Assembly (NCBI RefSeq): GCF_007673095.1
Contig: NZ_VDYZ01000001.1
Coordinates: forward strand, 62,001 to 126,000
DNA: 64,000 bases
Reading direction: 5' to 3'
From: Corynebacterium glyciniphilum AJ 3170
GTDB lineage: Bacteria; Actinomycetota; Actinomycetes; Mycobacteriales; Mycobacteriaceae
Positions 26,343 through 34,902 of the stretch are shown piece by piece. The position numbers and the translations under genes were made by a program. The notes under the pieces were generated by a model. It worked only from the letters and a program-made list of their open reading frames with translations. It was not told the DNA's origin and ran no database searches. Numbering within the stretch: position 1 is the stretch's first letter; each line of letters begins with the position of its first letter.

Positions 26343-27386
26343 ATGAGTCTTGTGTTGACCGGCGTGCCGGTGCTCGTGGTGGACGGCCCGGACGCCTCCG
26401 TCGCCGCCGAGCTGCTCCGTGACCAGGGTGCCGTCCCGACTGTCGGTTCCGTGCCGGCGGATGCGCATATCGCCCTGGTGCGGGTGCCTGCGGGCACACC
26501 GCCTGCTGCGGCTGCCGACGCCCTGGACTGGGCGTCAGCCCACGGTGTACCGGTGGATGACCGGCGGGGGGCGGGGGAGACGCCGTCGGATCCCGAAGCG
26601 GGCTCTGCGCGCGGGACGCACACTGCCGCTGACAGTGGGGTCGGCACTGTCACCCTCGTCGGCGGCGGCCCGGGGGACGCGGATCTGGTCACCGTCGCCG
26701 GAACCCGGGCGGTGCGGGAGGCCGACGTCGTCCTCACCGACCATCTCGGAGCTGTCGCACTCGCCGAGGACGCCGCAGAGCGGGGAGCCGAGGTCATCGA
26801 CGTCGCCAAGATCCCGTACTCCACCCAGGTCCCGCAGGAGCGCATCAATGCGCTGATGATCGACCGGGCGACGGCCGGCAAGCACGTGGTACGTCTCAAG
26901 GGTGGGGACGCCTACATCTTCGGGCGGGGCCATGAAGAGGTCGTGGCGTGCGCGGAAGCAGGGATTCCCGTGAGGGTGATCCCGGGCGTGACGTCGGTGA
27001 CGTCCGCGCCGGCGGCAGCGGGAATCTCGCTGACCCACCGGGGGCTGAACCACGACGTCACCGTGGTCTCCGGCCACGTGCCGCCGGGACACGCGAAATC
27101 ACTGGTGAACTGGTCGGCCGTCGCCGGTCTCACCGGCACCCTGGTCCTGATCATGGCGATGCGCCACGCCGGGGCTATCGCCGCGGAACTCATCGACCGT
27201 GGACGTGACGGCGCGACTCCGGCGGTCGTCGTCGAACATGCGTCGACCCCGCAGCAGCGGGTCACGGAGGCCACGTTGGCCACCCTCGGCGAGACCATCG
27301 AACGCGAGGGGCTGGGATCGCCGGCGATTATCGTCATCGGTGAGGTCGCGGCCCGGCGGGTCGACGCCGCGGGGCTGTTCAGCTGA
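26343..27386 (+). CDS. cobA: Uroporphyrinogen-III C-methyltransferase with degenerate N-terminal domain
   Basis: The C-terminal 240 residues form a SUMT methyltransferase: LVGGGPGDADLVTVAG near 103, DVVLTDHL, RLKGGDAYIFGRG near 183 and VIPGVTSVTSAPAAAGISLTHR in two blocks. It makes precorrin-2 from uroporphyrinogen III with SAM, for siroheme or cobalamin. The first about 95 residues resemble the start of the Met8/CysG precorrin-2 dehydrogenase domain (VPVLVVDG...A..LL..GA) but are too short and lack the GGG NAD motif, so this part is probably a relic or a structural cap. The 3' end overlaps the convergent ATPase gene by eight bases. Confidence 0.9.
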   Translation: MSLVLTGVPVLVVDGPDASVAAELLRDQGAVPTVGSVPADAHIALVRVPAGTPPAAAADALDWASAHGVPVDDRRGAGETPSDPEAGSARGTHTAADSGVGTVTLVGGGPGDADLVTVAGTRAVREADVVLTDHLGAVALAEDAAERGAEVIDVAKIPYSTQVPQERINALMIDRATAGKHVVRLKGGDAYIFGRGHEEVVACAEAGIPVRVIPGVTSVTSAPAAAGISLTHRGLNHDVTVVSGHVPPGHAKSLVNWSAVAGLTGTLVLIMAMRHAGAIAAELIDRGRDGATPAVVVEHASTPQQRVTEATLATLGETIEREGLGSPAIIVIGEVAARRVDAAGLFS

Positions 27387-28527
27387 TCCGTCGTACCGTC
27401 CCGCTGCCCCGGAGCCAGTCGCCCAGGTAGGGCAGTGTGAACTGCACCTTGCCCCAGCCGGCGGGGGAGATCAGGTCCCGGTCGATCAACTTCGCCCGTG
27501 GATCGCTGGCGGCCCGCTGGGTCTTGCCGAGGCGTCCGGCGATCGCGGCGGTGGCGACCGGGCCGTCCGCGTCCTCAGGTCCGTCGACCGCAAGCGCAGC
27601 CATTGCCTCGAGGTACTCCCGTTGAACGGTGGGCACCCCTTTCAGTGACGGGTGGTGCACCTGGGCACCCATCGTCGACACCGCCTCGTCCCTGATCGAG
27701 TCAACCTGCTGTGCTGAGATCACGTCCGTATCGGCACGGCGGGCGGCGTTCCAGGCCAGGGATCCCACCAGCTGCACCAGGTAGGGGTAGCCGGCGGCGA
27801 GGTCGACGGCAGAGGCGAGGCCCGCTCCGTCGAATGCCAGACCGGAGTCCCGTGATGAGGTGGCCAGCACGTCTGTGGCATCCTCCCTGGTCAGTGGCCC
27901 CAGGTCGTAGCGGTGTGCCCGTCGCATGAAGGTTGTGCCGGGCAGGTCGAGCAGTGCTTCCACCCCGTGGGTGAGTCCCGCCATGGCCAGGGAGATCTCC
28001 AGGTCGTCACGGATGAGGTTCTGGTAGGTCGTGGCAAGCCGACTCAGTGCATCGCGGTCGGCGTCCTGGATCTCGTCGACGGTGATCAGCACCCCTGTGC
28101 CGGACATCAGCGCCAGCAGATCCCGTAGCCGTGAGTCGAGCGTAGGACGGGGGAGGTCGTGCTCGTCCGGGCCGGTGAGAGAGGTCTTCACCGAGCCGAG
28201 GCCGGTGATGCCGACACCGGTGACCCGACGGGTCGTCGGTGGACTGAGCTCCTGGATCTTCGCCGGTATCACCGAGTCGACGAGCTCGGCGACGATGTCG
28301 CCGCGGGCGGAGGCGCGCAGGATGATCCAGCCGTGGGTCGCGGCGATGTCCTCGAGTTCGTTGAGCAGGACGGTCTTGCCGATCCCACGTGATCCGGTGA
28401 TCACCAGTGTGCGTGCGGCTGCGCCGGGGCCGGAGGCCAGGGCGTCGGCGTAGTCGTCGAGGATGATCCGTCTGCCAGCCCAGTAGTGCGGGGACGCTCC
28501 GAAGGTCGGTCGGAAAGGGTTGGTCAT
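27379..28527 (-). CDS. AAA family ATPase (AAA_16/Orc1-like)
   Basis: A 382-residue protein with Walker A GSRGIGKTVLL near residue 46 and Walker B LITVDEIQDA near 150. After the ATPase core comes a winged-helix-like C-terminal part (VATAAIAGRLGKTQRAASDPRAKL). Such stand-alone ATPases often act in DNA binding or stress regulation, with no single known role. The start at 28527 has a TACACT box seven bases upstream (leaderless); the longer frame to 28623 would translate the repeat array. Five TTTGAGAA-type repeats lie just upstream of the -10, suggesting dedicated control. Confidence 0.82.
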   Translation of the reverse strand: MTNPFRPTFGASPHYWAGRRIILDDYADALASGPGAAARTLVITGSRGIGKTVLLNELEDIAATHGWIILRASARGDIVAELVDSVIPAKIQELSPPTTRRVTGVGITGLGSVKTSLTGPDEHDLPRPTLDSRLRDLLALMSGTGVLITVDEIQDADRDALSRLATTYQNLIRDDLEISLAMAGLTHGVEALLDLPGTTFMRRAHRYDLGPLTREDATDVLATSSRDSGLAFDGAGLASAVDLAAGYPYLVQLVGSLAWNAARRADTDVISAQQVDSIRDEAVSTMGAQVHHPSLKGVPTVQREYLEAMAALAVDGPEDADGPVATAAIAGRLGKTQRAASDPRAKLIDRDLISPAGWGKVQFTLPYLGDWLRGSGTVRRIS

Positions 28528-28534
28528 GTCACCG

Positions 28535-28540
28535 AGTGTA
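28535..28540 (-). promoter_or_regulatory. -10 box of the AAA ATPase gene (leaderless)
   Basis: TACACT on the minus strand ends 7 bases before the start at 28527. Confidence 0.55.
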
Positions 28541-28559
28541 GCGCCGATGCCTCCGTCGA

Positions 28560-28608
28560 TTGAGACTTTGAGAATTTGAGAAGTGTTGACGGATTGAGAA
28601 TTTGAGAA
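28560..28608. repeat. Five-copy TTTGAGAA direct-repeat array (operator candidate)
   Basis: Units lie at 28560-28566 (TTGAGAC), 28567-28574, 28575-28582, 28594-28600 (TTGAGAA) and 28601-28608. The period is 8 bases within each block and an 11-base gap separates the blocks. The array begins about 20 bases upstream of the ATPase -10 box, covering its -35 region. This is typical of a multimeric regulator site. Confidence 0.7.
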
Positions 28609-28770
28609 TCCACGCCCGGTCAACCACCTGGCCCTATGGTGGCGGCCACGGGAAGTCTTACCACTTCAGAGTGATAGGTTTTTCTCTGACCTGGCCTTTC
28701 GCGGAAGAAGAACTCTGAAAAACGGTAACACTTCGCCGGCTCCGCCCCAGTTACACTCAGCTGTCACTGC

Positions 28771-29532
28771 TCACACCACCAGTGTCAACGAGTCCTTCGC
28801 GGAATCCCCGTCATTGACTTCCACGGTCATCCCGGCGCGCCGTGCGATGTCGGCCACGCCCTCGACATCCCCGGGGGTGCTCAGATCGGTGTCGGCGGAG
28901 GCCAGTTCGCGGGCCAGCAGTCCCTTGTAGTGCTTGTTGAAGTGGCTGACAACTTTCCGGGAGCCGTCCTCGCGGACGGACTCGACGCGCACGGTCACCG
29001 CACCGGGCAGTCGCCCCAGTTGCTGGTAGCCGCCGGAGCGCAGGTCGACGACGGTGCCGGGGACCTGTCGCAGCGCGTCGGTGACGGCCGATCCCCAGCG
29101 CGCCTTCATCGTCGGCAGCCTGTCCGTTGCGGTCCCGGAGTACGGCAGTTTCGTCCCGGCGGACAACCGGTAGTGCGGCACCGGGTCATCGGCGGAGAGC
29201 AGACCGAACAACGCCGACCCCACCCCCAGTCGCGTGCGCGCGGAGGGGGCCAGGGTAGATACGTCGAGAGCGTCGTAGAGGACCCCGGTGTAGCGCATGA
29301 CGGCCGGGACGGTCGGTGCCTCGCGCAGCCGGTTGTTCGCCTCGGCTTCCCCGCGGAGCTTCTCCGAGATACCGAGAACCTGCAGCGCATCGTCGGGGTC
29401 GAGGGCGGAGAGATCCTCGATGTTCTGCCGCCGGACCTCGTTGAGGGAGGGGAAGGAAAGTCCCTCGATATCCAGTGCGGGGCCGTCGCCGCCGGACGCC
29501 TTGGTTTCGGACGGGGGGAGCAGGATAAACAT
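28771..29532 (-). CDS. yaaA: Peroxide stress protein YaaA (DUF328 family)
   Basis: A 253-residue protein with the family's opening MFILLPPSETKASGG, then FPSLNEVRR, YTGVLYDALD, LFGLLSADDPVPHYRLSAGTKLP split in two, and SHFNKHYKGLLARELA. YaaA limits free iron and protects DNA during peroxide stress in E. coli. The start has a TAGGGT -10 box seven bases upstream. It is divergent from proS, and the two leaderless promoters share a 51-bp gap. Confidence 0.9.
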   Translation of the reverse strand: MFILLPPSETKASGGDGPALDIEGLSFPSLNEVRRQNIEDLSALDPDDALQVLGISEKLRGEAEANNRLREAPTVPAVMRYTGVLYDALDVSTLAPSARTRLGVGSALFGLLSADDPVPHYRLSAGTKLPYSGTATDRLPTMKARWGSAVTDALRQVPGTVVDLRSGGYQQLGRLPGAVTVRVESVREDGSRKVVSHFNKHYKGLLARELASADTDLSTPGDVEGVADIARRAGMTVEVNDGDSAKDSLTLVV

Positions 29533-29539
29533 GCGCTAC

Positions 29540-29545
29540 ACCCTA
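29540..29545 (-). promoter_or_regulatory. -10 box of yaaA (leaderless)
   Basis: TAGGGT on the minus strand ends 7 bases before the yaaA start. Confidence 0.55.
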
Positions 29546-29570
29546 GCGATACACACATAGTGCTTTGAAC

Positions 29571-29576
29571 TAGAGT
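29571..29576 (+). promoter_or_regulatory. -10 box of proS (leaderless)
   Basis: TAGAGT ends 7 bases before the proS ATG at 29584; no ribosome site is present. Confidence 0.6.
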
Positions 29577-29583
29577 ACCGGTC

Positions 29584-31341
29584 ATGATCACCCGGATGTC
29601 GTCTCTTTTCCTGCGCACGCTGCGCGATGATCCCGCCGATGCGGAGGTCCCCAGCCACAAGCTTCTCGTTCGTGCGGGGTATATCCGGCGGGCGGCTCCG
29701 GGCGTGTACTCGTGGCTGCCGCTGGGGCTGCGGGTGCTGCGCAACGTGGAGAAGGTCGTGCGCGAGGAGATGGGCGCCATCGGCGCCCAGGAGATCAGTC
29801 TGCCGGCTCTGCTGCCACGGGAGCCGTATGAGACGACGGGGCGCTGGACGGAGTACGGCGACGCGTTGTTCCGTCTCAAGGACCGCAAGGGGCAGGACTA
29901 CCTTCTCGGCCCGACCCACGAGGAGTTGTTCGCGTCGCTGGTCAAGGGGGAGTACAGCTCCTACAAGGACTTCCCCGTCACCCTCTTCCAGATCCAGACG
30001 AAGTACCGGGACGAGGAGCGCCCCCGTGCGGGCATCCTGCGGGGGCGCGAGTTCATCATGAAGGACTCCTACTCCTTCACGATGGACGACGAAGGGCTCG
30101 AGGAGGCTTACCAGGCACACCGGCGTGCCTATCAGGCCGTCTTCGACCGGCTCGGAGTGGAGTACGCGATCTGCGCCGCCACGTCCGGAGCCATGGGTGG
30201 GTCGGCTTCCGAGGAGTTCCTCGCGGTCTCTGCGAACGGTGAAGACACGTTCGTGCGTGCGTCCGAGGGGAACTACGCCGCCAATGTCGAGGCCGTGGTC
30301 ACACCCCACCCTGAGACGAGGCCGGTCGAGGGTCTGCCGGAGGCGACGGTCTACGAGACCCCGGACGCGCCGACGATGGACACACTGGTGGAGTGGGCGA
30401 GGTCTGAAGGCATTACCGTGGACGGCCGCGACGTCGAGCTCGCGGACACGCTCAAGTGCCTGGTCGTCAAGGTGACCGAACCCGGCGGTGAGCCGGAGTT
30501 GACGGGTATCCTGCTGCCGGGGGACCGCGAGGCCGACATGAAGCGGTTGGAGGCGTCGCTGGAACCGGCGACGGTGGAGCTCGCCGAGGACAAGGACTTC
30601 GAGGCCAACCCGTTCCTGGCCAAGGGGTACGTGGGCCCGAAGGGGCTGGCGGACAACGACGTGCGGGTACTCGCGGATCCGCGCATCGTGACCGGCACGT
30701 CCTGGATCACAGGTGCAGACAGGAAGAACCACCACGTGGTGAACATGGTGGCCGGGCGGGACTTCACCCCGGACGGCTACATCGAGGCGGCGAACGTCCG
30801 CGAAGGTGACGCAGCCCCGGACGGGATGGGCACGCTGACCCTGGAGCGGGGCATCGAGATCGGCCACATCTTCCAGCTCGGCCGCAAGTACACCGAGGCC
30901 TTCGACATGCAGATCCTCGACGTCAACGGCAAGCGTTCGGTCCCCACCATGGGCTCCTACGGGCTGGGGGTCTCACGGCTCATCGCCGTGATGGCAGAGC
31001 AGATGCACGACGAGAAGGGACTACGGTGGCCCAGTGAGGTGGCGCCCTATGACGTCCATGTCGTCATCGCGAACAAGGACGCCGCCGCCGGCGAGGCGGC
31101 GGAGAACCTGGTCGACCGGCTGGCGGAGGCGGGGCTTGAAGTCCTCTTCGACGACCGTCCGAAGGTGAGCCCGGGTGTGAAGTTCAAGGACGCTGAACTG
31201 CTGGGCGTGCCGCTGGTGTTCGTGGTCGGCCGTGGGTTCGCCGACGGGACGGTCGAGCTGCGGAACCGCTTGACCGGTGACGTCGACAACATCGCCTACA
31301 ACACCGCCGTGGATCTTTTCCTGGAGCGCCGCGGGCGGTAG
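29584..31341 (+). CDS. proS: Prolyl-tRNA synthetase
   Basis: A 585-residue class II synthetase of the bacterial (ProS type 1) form. Motif 1 region [20 protein letters not shown], motif 2 [19 protein letters not shown] (in two blocks near 140-155) and motif 3 [17 protein letters not shown] near 455 are present. The INS editing domain fills residues about 225-385, and an anticodon-binding domain ends the protein. It charges tRNA-Pro in the cytoplasm. The length is the normal 570-590. Confidence 0.96.
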   Translation: MITRMSSLFLRTLRDDPADAEVPSHKLLVRAGYIRRAAPGVYSWLPLGLRVLRNVEKVVREEMGAIGAQEISLPALLPREPYETTGRWTEYGDALFRLKDRKGQDYLLGPTHEELFASLVKGEYSSYKDFPVTLFQIQTKYRDEERPRAGILRGREFIMKDSYSFTMDDEGLEEAYQAHRRAYQAVFDRLGVEYAICAATSGAMGGSASEEFLAVSANGEDTFVRASEGNYAANVEAVVTPHPETRPVEGLPEATVYETPDAPTMDTLVEWARSEGITVDGRDVELADTLKCLVVKVTEPGGEPELTGILLPGDREADMKRLEASLEPATVELAEDKDFEANPFLAKGYVGPKGLADNDVRVLADPRIVTGTSWITGADRKNHHVVNMVAGRDFTPDGYIEAANVREGDAAPDGMGTLTLERGIEIGHIFQLGRKYTEAFDMQILDVNGKRSVPTMGSYGLGVSRLIAVMAEQMHDEKGLRWPSEVAPYDVHVVIANKDAAAGEAAENLVDRLAEAGLEVLFDDRPKVSPGVKFKDAELLGVPLVFVVGRGFADGTVELRNRLTGDVDNIAYNTAVDLFLERRGR

Positions 31342-31417
31342 AGCCCGGACACGCCTGCTAGTCTGCGTCCTGTACCAGGGGCGTCTCCGCAGGACGACCC
31401 GTGACCGGACGCGGGAG

Positions 31418-31654
31418 GTGAGATTCTCGGACCACGCGAACTGGAAGATGTCGCCGGAGCAGCTGCAGGAGCACCTGAAGCTACGCACCCGGGCACGACG
31501 CATCCCCGACAAGAGGAAACAGTACGACCGAAGGGCCTGCCGGAACACCCGGCGGGCCCTTCCCGCGTGCCGGGACCGTCTACTCGCCCCGGATGCTGAC
31601 GGCCAGCGGATCCTCGCCCAGTGCGTCCTCCAGGGCAGCCTCGGAGCGTGCTGA
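31418..31654 (+). CDS. Possible small basic protein, doubtful
   Basis: A GTG at 31418 opens a 78-residue frame starting VRFSDHANWKMSPEQLQEHL, which reads like real protein and not like an antisense shadow. GGGAGG directly abuts the start, which is too close for a normal ribosome site. The frame then runs through the hairpin at 31530-31562 and into the antisense of the lipoprotein gene, so only the first about 40 codons are plausible. A TAGTCT -10-like hexamer at about 31360 could drive it. No family recognised. Confidence 0.3.
   Translation: MRFSDHANWKMSPEQLQEHLKLRTRARRIPDKRKQYDRRACRNTRRALPACRDRLLAPDADGQRILAQCVLQGSLGAC
31530..31562. terminator. Hairpin terminator between proS region and the lipoprotein gene
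   Basis: Fourteen-base arms (31530-31543 and 31549-31562) pair fully with one G-U wobble around a 5-base loop. It is placed to end the convergent minus-strand lipoprotein gene and the plus-strand transcripts; there is no long T-run. Confidence 0.7.
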
Positions 31655-32506
31655 CACGGCACAGAGCATCGCGGCCAGGGCCCGGTCGTCGTCGCTGACC
31701 TCGTCGACGGCGTCGCGCAGGGACACGGTCACCGCGTGCACGGCGTCGAGAAGAACGGATGCGGCGGACGACGCGTCGGTGGGGGCTGTGAAGTCGTCAG
31801 GTGTGCTGTACCCGGCCTCGGCGGCGACGCCGGACGCGGGGGTCACCGTGTCGCGGATGGTCCGCATCCGGGTGCTGACTGTCGTGACGGTGTCCCGGTT
31901 CGCACCGGCGACTGGCAGCACGACCCCGGAGAGGTACACCGCCTGGTTCACCAGTTCCGTCGCCGGGGCGAGTGCGGAAGCGGTGTCCTCGGAGACGTCA
32001 GTACCACCGTCGAACCCTGCGTCGATCATGTCCTGGTCGATCGCGGGGCCGCCGGCGGAACTGTCGTCGACGGTGGCGAGTGCGGCATGCAGCCCGGTGA
32101 GTAGGACGGCGCGGTCACGTTCGCCGTCGTCGTCGGGTGCGGTGTCACTGTCGGCATCCTCGCCGTCGATGAGCCGGAGCATCCGGGACCGGACGTCCTC
32201 TACCGCCGGGGCGTCCGCGAGGGCCTCGAGAGTCTGCGCCCCGCAGTTCTCCGGGGGCTGGCCGTCCCGGTCGGTGCCGCACTGGCGGACGATCTCCCCG
32301 GAGATCGCCTCGGACTGGTCGGCGAATATCGCTGTGCCGCCGGCGACGGGTGTGCCGTCGAGGGCGTCGAGCTGCTGGACGAGCGACTCCAGGTTCTCGT
32401 CGGGCCGTGGAGGCTCTGTGGAGCAGGCGGTGACCGACGCTGCCGCGACGGAGAGCGCTGCGCCGACGGCAAGCACCCGTCGGGCGGCGGGACGACGCCG
32501 TTGCAT
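31580..32506 (-). CDS. Conserved actinobacterial lipoprotein (DUF4439-like)
   Basis: A 308-residue product with an Arg-rich n-region (MQRRRPAARR), a hydrophobic core and lipobox VTAC. The mature part is acidic, Ala/Asp/Thr-rich and predicted helical; its last 140 residues resemble the ferritin-like DUF4439 helical domain often found next to rimP in corynebacteria and mycobacteria. The start at 32506 gives a standard signal peptide; a GTG at 32545 would add 13 residues. It diverges from rimP. Function unknown, likely at the outer membrane face. Confidence 0.75.
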   Translation of the reverse strand: MQRRRPAARRVLAVGAALSVAAASVTACSTEPPRPDENLESLVQQLDALDGTPVAGGTAIFADQSEAISGEIVRQCGTDRDGQPPENCGAQTLEALADAPAVEDVRSRMLRLIDGEDADSDTAPDDDGERDRAVLLTGLHAALATVDDSSAGGPAIDQDMIDAGFDGGTDVSEDTASALAPATELVNQAVYLSGVVLPVAGANRDTVTTVSTRMRTIRDTVTPASGVAAEAGYSTPDDFTAPTDASSAASVLLDAVHAVTVSLRDAVDEVSDDDRALAAMLCAVSARSEAALEDALGEDPLAVSIRGE

Positions 32507-32574
32507 CGCGGTGGCGGAGGCGGAGGTGGGTGAGGAGACGTGCACGGTCCCATAGTGCCATCCCCGGTCGGTGA

Positions 32575-32580
32575 TAAGGT
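32575..32580 (+). promoter_or_regulatory. -10 box of rimP operon (leaderless)
   Basis: TAAGGT ends 7 bases before the rimP ATG at 32588. Confidence 0.55.
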
Positions 32581-32587
32581 TCACGGC

Positions 32588-33145
32588 ATGGCTTTCCCTT
32601 CTGAACAGGACCTTGCCGAGGTTGTCGGCCCGCTGGCCGGGGAGCTCGGCCTCGACCTTGAATCGATCACCGTGACCAGGGCGGGGGCGAAGTCCGCGGT
32701 CCGTGTGGCCGTCGACGCCGACGACCGGCCGGACCTCGACCAGCTCGAGGAGCTCAGCAAGGCGGTGTCCGAGGAACTCGACGTCCGTGAATCTTCCGGG
32801 GCACTGAACTTCGGACCGGGCTACACCTTCGAGGTGACCACACCCGGGCTGGAGACCCCGCTGACTGCGCTGCGGCATTTCCGCCGCAATGTCGGCCGCC
32901 TGGTGAACGTCGACGGGGCGCAGGTGCGTATCGCAGCAGTGGACGGGGACACCGACGAGGTCTGGCTGATCCGTCCGGGGGAGAAGAAGAAGGACGCCCC
33001 GCAGGTCGAGGTCCGCGGATTGGCTTCGGTGGCGGGGGCTTTGGTAGAAGTTGAGTTTTCCGAACCCCCGGCCGAACAACGTGACCTGGTGGGTCTTGAT
33101 CCCGAGAAGTACCGTGCGCTACGAGCGCAGAAGGACGACAAGTGA
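32588..33145 (+). CDS. rimP: Ribosome maturation factor RimP
   Basis: A 185-residue protein with the RimP N-terminal alpha-beta domain (GLDLESITV near 20, VDADDRPDLDQLEELSKAVS near 42) and the SNPGLxxPL-like segment TTPGLETPLTALRHF near 84, followed by an SH3-like C-terminal domain. It helps 30S subunit assembly. It starts the rimP-nusA-ylxR-infB-rbfA transcription-translation operon and overlaps nusA by four bases (GTGA). The C-terminus is slightly extended with Lys and Asp. Confidence 0.93.
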   Translation: MAFPSEQDLAEVVGPLAGELGLDLESITVTRAGAKSAVRVAVDADDRPDLDQLEELSKAVSEELDVRESSGALNFGPGYTFEVTTPGLETPLTALRHFRRNVGRLVNVDGAQVRIAAVDGDTDEVWLIRPGEKKKDAPQVEVRGLASVAGALVEVEFSEPPAEQRDLVGLDPEKYRALRAQKDDK

Positions 33146-34191
33146 AAATTGACCTGAGTGCCCTGACCGCCCTGGAGAACATCGAGCACGTGCGCAGAAG
33201 CGCGCTGCTGGGCGCGATCTCCGCGGCACTGCTGGACTCCTACCGCGAGCTGACCAAGGTGGACGGACCTGCCCGCGTGGAGATCGACCGTACCGACGGG
33301 ACGGTCACCGTCCTGCGACTGGAGAAGGACGAGGACGGCAACACCACCGGCGAGTTCGACGACACTCCGGAGGATTTCGGTCGCGCCGCCGCGAAGGCGG
33401 TCCGGGACGCCATCCGTGGACAGATCAACATCGCCCGGGCGGACACCACGTACACGAAGTACGCGGACCTGGAGAGCACTGTGGTCTCGGGCGTGGTGAA
33501 CCGTGACGCACGAGCCAACGACCGCGGTATCACCGTGGTCCACCTCGGCACCGAGGCAGACGGGCAGGACGGTCTGATCCTCGCCGCCGAGCACATGCCC
33601 GGTGAGAAGCTGGAGCACGGCGACCGGGTGAAGTGCTACGTCACCGCCGTGAACCGTGGCCAGCGTGGCGTGCAGATCCTGCTGTCCCGGACCCACCCGG
33701 AACTGGTGCGCGGACTGTTCGCTCTCGAGGTTCCCGAGGTCGCGGACGGGTCAGTGGACATCACCGCGATCGCACGGGAGGCGGGCCACCGGTCGAAGAT
33801 CGCCGTGACCTCCACGGTCAACGGGCTCAATGCCAAGGGTGCCTGCATCGGTCCGCGTGGACAGCGGGTCACCGCGATCATGGAGGCACTCGGTGGAGAG
33901 AAGATCGACATCGTGGACCACTCCACCAACCCGGCGGTCTACGTCGGTAATGCGCTGGCGCCGGCGAAGGTTGTCCGGGTCGACGTCACCGACCATGACA
34001 TGCAGATCGCCCGGGCCGTCGTGCCGGATCACCAGCTGTCACTGGCGATCGGCAAGGAGGGGCAGAACGCGCGTCTGGCCGCTCGGCTGACCGGGTGGAA
34101 GATCGACATCCGCCCAGAGTCCGCCCCTGATGAGGGTGCTGACGGTGCCGACGGCACTGACGGCACTGACGAAGCCCTGCCGCAGATCTGA
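33142..34191 (+). CDS. nusA: Transcription termination/antitermination factor NusA
   Basis: The 349-residue protein has the N-terminal RNA-polymerase-binding domain (about 1-115), an S1 domain (STVVSGVVNRDARAN from about 112) and tandem KH domains, with REAGHRSKIAVTS, CIGPRGQRVTAIMEALGGEKIDIV and LAIGKEGQNARLAARLTGWKIDI as hallmarks. It lacks the acidic C-terminal repeats of E. coli NusA, as is usual in actinobacteria, but ends with an Asp/Gly/Thr-rich tail. The GTG start overlaps the rimP stop. It modulates pausing and termination. Confidence 0.95.
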   Translation: MKIDLSALTALENIEHVRRSALLGAISAALLDSYRELTKVDGPARVEIDRTDGTVTVLRLEKDEDGNTTGEFDDTPEDFGRAAAKAVRDAIRGQINIARADTTYTKYADLESTVVSGVVNRDARANDRGITVVHLGTEADGQDGLILAAEHMPGEKLEHGDRVKCYVTAVNRGQRGVQILLSRTHPELVRGLFALEVPEVADGSVDITAIAREAGHRSKIAVTSTVNGLNAKGACIGPRGQRVTAIMEALGGEKIDIVDHSTNPAVYVGNALAPAKVVRVDVTDHDMQIARAVVPDHQLSLAIGKEGQNARLAARLTGWKIDIRPESAPDEGADGADGTDGTDEALPQI

Positions 34192-34375
34192 CACCGTTGT
34201 CATTCACGACCGGCCGTGCGGGCAGGTGTGGAGGACGGTGCCTCCGCCACGCTATGGCTGGTCAGGAGCATCGTCGCCCGTCCTGCAGAGATGCCTCGTC
34301 GTGGCGGTTGGCCCCGCGGGGCCGTCGCGCGTTAGACTGTGTACCGGTCTGACGACGAGGAGAAGGAGAACACGC

Positions 34376-34777
34376 ATGTCTGATCGTGTTCCCGGCTCCC
34401 CGCCGGATGCGGGTCCGCTACGGACCTGCATCGCCACCCGTCAGGTTCACCCGGCGACGGCGCTGTTGCGCTGTGTCGTCGAGAGGAACAATGAGGGTGG
34501 AGGATCGGGGTCGGTACGTGTAGTCCCCGATCCCGGACGGCGCCTGCCCGGTCGTGGTGCGTGGATCACCGCGACGGTCAGCGCGTATGAGACCGCCGTA
34601 CAGCGTCGTGCTTTTGCGAGGGCGCTGAAAGTGCCTGTCGAGGCGGACACGGCTCCGGTCCTGGAGTATCTCCGGCTCCTCGGTGAGAACCGGGGGAACG
34701 GAGCGTCGATGTCTCGGAAGGTGCCGCATCTGACCACCAGCCCGGTGGCCGAGAAGGAAAAGGAAACCGATTACTGA
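34376..34777 (+). CDS. YlxR family (DUF448) nucleic-acid-binding protein
   Basis: A 133-residue protein with the YlxR signature RTCIATRQVHPATALLR near residue 18 and GRGAWI, then an Arg/Ala-rich helix (QRRAFARALKVPVE). The GTG/ATG choice is settled by AGGAGAAGGAG upstream of ATG 34376. The usual YlxR protein is 90-110 residues; the extra C-terminal 30 residues are hydrophilic. The position between nusA and infB is the conserved one. Known members bind RNA or the RNase P machinery. Confidence 0.88.
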   Translation: MSDRVPGSPPDAGPLRTCIATRQVHPATALLRCVVERNNEGGGSGSVRVVPDPGRRLPGRGAWITATVSAYETAVQRRAFARALKVPVEADTAPVLEYLRLLGENRGNGASMSRKVPHLTTSPVAEKEKETDY

Positions 34778-34902
34778 TGAGCGCACGATGAAGCAGCATC
34801 AGCGATGAGTGTCCAACTGACCTGGAGTCGTACGTAGTCGTCCTCGTGGAATGAAGAACCACGGGTGGCCGGCCTGCGACTCCACCATTACGAAGGAGAG
34901 CA

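Noticed and set aside
29536..30867. 443-codon minus-strand frame over proS
   Set aside because: Antisense shadow of prolyl-tRNA synthetase.
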